From contig JAFLKA010000469.1 of NCBI GenBank assembly GCA_022712735.1, positions 1 to 7,326 of the forward strand: a stretch of DNA of 7,326 bases. The letters run 5' to 3'. This DNA comes from Marinosulfonomonas sp. GTDB lineage: Bacteria; Pseudomonadota; Alphaproteobacteria; Rhodobacterales; Rhodobacteraceae. Positions 6,277 through 7,326 of this stretch are shown piece by piece; position 1 is the first letter of the stretch, and every line of letters begins with the position of its first letter. Made by a program: the position numbers and the translations under genes. The notes beneath the pieces are model-generated. The model ran no database searches, was not told the origin of the DNA, and was given only the letters and a program-made list of their open reading frames with translations.

Positions 6277-7326
6277 TTAACCCTCGGCGGCCTCATCCGG
6301 CAGGATCAGGTTCAACACAATGGCGATGATCGCGGCTGGCAGAAGACCCGTGCTCATCAGCATTCTGGCTGTATCTGGCAGGAATTTCATCGCGTCAGGC
6401 ACTTGCTGCATACCCAGACCCATTGTCAGGGCCACGGCAAAGATCACCATGTTGCGCTTGTTCCAGTTCACGTCCGACAGCATGTTGATGCCAGCCGCCG
6501 CCACCATGCCGAACATCACGATCACACCGCCACCCAGCACAGGGTAGGGGATGGTGCTGACGTAAGCCGCAAGTTTGGGGCTAAGGCCACAGATCACCAA
6601 GAAGATTGCACCGATGGTCACAACGTGGCGGCTCATGATACCGGTCATGGCGATCAGGCCAACGTTCTGGCTGAACGAGGTGTTTGGCAAAGCGCCAAAC
6701 GCGCCCGCAACCGCGGTGCCCAGACCGTCAGCAAAGGTTGCGCCTGTGATTTCCTCATCCGTGGCTTCGCGTCCAGCGCCGCCTTTGGTGATGCCGGAAA
6801 CATCGCCCACGGTTTCAACCGCCGAAACGAATGCCATCAGACACATGCCGATGACGATGGCCCAGTTGATTTCAAAGCCGAATTTGAACGGCACAGGCAC
6901 GCCGAAATTGGAGGCAAAGCCAACCTTGGAGTAATCCACCACACCAAAGACGAAATGCGCCACAAGGTAGCCCGCGATCAGACCGATCAACACGGCAGCC
7001 GCTGACATGAAGCCCTTGAAGAAGAACTTTACCACCAGCGTGACCACAATCACCGTAAAGGCCATGATCCAGTTTTGTCCGCTGCCCCATGTGGGTTTGG
7101 ACATGTTAAAGCTGCCAGCTCCACCAGCGGCGTATTCAATGCCGACTTTGATCAGCAATAGACCGATCATCAGCACGATCAGGCCCGTCACCAATGGCGG
7201 CAAAGCAAAGCGTATTTTGCCGATGAAGAAGCCAAGGCAGAAGTGGAACAAACCACCGATCATCACGCCGGTCATCAGGCCCGGAAGGCCGGAAACGCCA
7301 AGGCCGGCAACCGCAGGGATCATCAC
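6277..7326 (-). CDS. NCS2-family nucleobase (xanthine/urate/uracil) permease, N-terminus outside window
   Basis: This is an inner-membrane nucleobase:cation symporter of the NCS2/NAT family, importing purines or uracil with protons or sodium. The 349-350 visible residues contain about ten hydrophobic segments. The conserved acidic segment FVSAVETVGDVSG has Glu at about 171 (codon 6816-6814), equivalent to the substrate-binding Glu of UraA/XanQ. The family signature follows in PNTSFSQNVGLIAMTG at about 214-229, fitting QNxGxxxxTG (Gln codon 6669-6667). A C-terminal block, IPYPVLGGGVIVMFGMVAAAG, is typical. Residue numbers count from the window edge. The frame is open at the edge and begins in mid-protein (VMIPAVAGLG), so roughly 100-130 N-terminal residues lie outside. 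The substrate cannot be fixed by eye; the signature fits the purine/xanthine branch at least as well as uracil. It converges on the isomerase-like gene across the shared terminator. Confidence 0.92.
   Translation of the reverse strand: MMIPAVAGLGVSGLPGLMTGVMIGGLFHFCLGFFIGKIRFALPPLVTGLIVLMIGLLLIKVGIEYAAGGAGSFNMSKPTWGSGQNWIMAFTVIVVTLVVKFFFKGFMSAAAVLIGLIAGYLVAHFVFGVVDYSKVGFASNFGVPVPFKFGFEINWAIVIGMCLMAFVSAVETVGDVSGITKGGAGREATDEEITGATFADGLGTAVAGAFGALPNTSFSQNVGLIAMTGIMSRHVVTIGAIFLVICGLSPKLAAYVSTIPYPVLGGGVIVMFGMVAAAGINMLSDVNWNKRNMVIFAVALTMGLGMQQVPDAMKFLPDTARMLMSTGLLPAAIIAIVLNLILPDEAAEG

Noticed and set aside
6220..7005. 261-codon plus-strand frame opposite the permease
   Set aside because: Its translation is a His/Asp-rich low-quality sequence antisense to an unmistakable NCS2 permease, and it begins inside the terminator hairpin.
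1..7326. Mobile elements, CRISPR array, tRNA/rRNA, toxin-antitoxin or phage-defence system
   Set aside because: None is visible. The lone RHH gene could suggest an antitoxin, but its family is not antitoxin-like and no toxin-like partner lies next to it.

Overview
The window looks like ordinary chromosome from an alphaproteobacterium, most likely a Rhodobacterales/Roseobacter-type organism. This rests on moderately high GC with GC-rich third positions, a Pth with an Ala/Lys-rich C-terminal tail, a small RHH_4-type ribbon-helix-helix protein of a kind common in this group, and Shine-Dalgarno sites of the AGGAG type placed about 6-7 nt from start codons. I see no insertion sequence, phage gene, tRNA, rRNA or CRISPR array. 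The assignment comes from recognising protein families by eye, not from a search.

Layout: (1) 1-617, minus strand: an FkbM-family methyltransferase that starts at a TTG codon and runs off the left edge. (2) 618-707: a short divergent promoter region with a perfect TATAAT whose opposite strand reads TATACT. (3) 708-1385, plus: peptidyl-tRNA hydrolase (pth). (4) 1395-4991, plus: a 1198-residue single-chain ATP-dependent 5-oxoprolinase (HyuA- and HyuB-type halves fused), only 9 nt after pth. (5) 5082-5363, plus: a 93-residue ribbon-helix-helix protein. (6) 5371-5388: a perfect 18-bp dyad, a candidate operator. (7) 5453-5848, plus: a glyoxalase I-like VOC protein with all four expected metal ligands and a TTG start. 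(8) 5874-6188, plus: a muconolactone-isomerase-like small protein, 25 nt downstream. (9) 6223-6256: a strong terminator that works on both strands between convergent genes. (10) 6277-7326, minus: an NCS2 nucleobase permease (xanthine/urate/uracil type) missing its N-terminus at the right edge.

How the genes may work together: no terminator is visible from pth to the end of the isomerase-like gene, so 708-6188 could be one transcription unit, probably with internal promoters. 5-Oxoprolinase returns 5-oxoproline (from spontaneous Gln/Glu cyclisation or glutathione breakdown) to glutamate, and glyoxalase I uses glutathione to detoxify methylglyoxal, so a loose glutathione/metabolite-repair theme is possible, but this is inference. 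The most distinctive local structure is the palindrome between the RHH gene and the VOC/isomerase-like pair. I do not see a convincing new multi-gene system.
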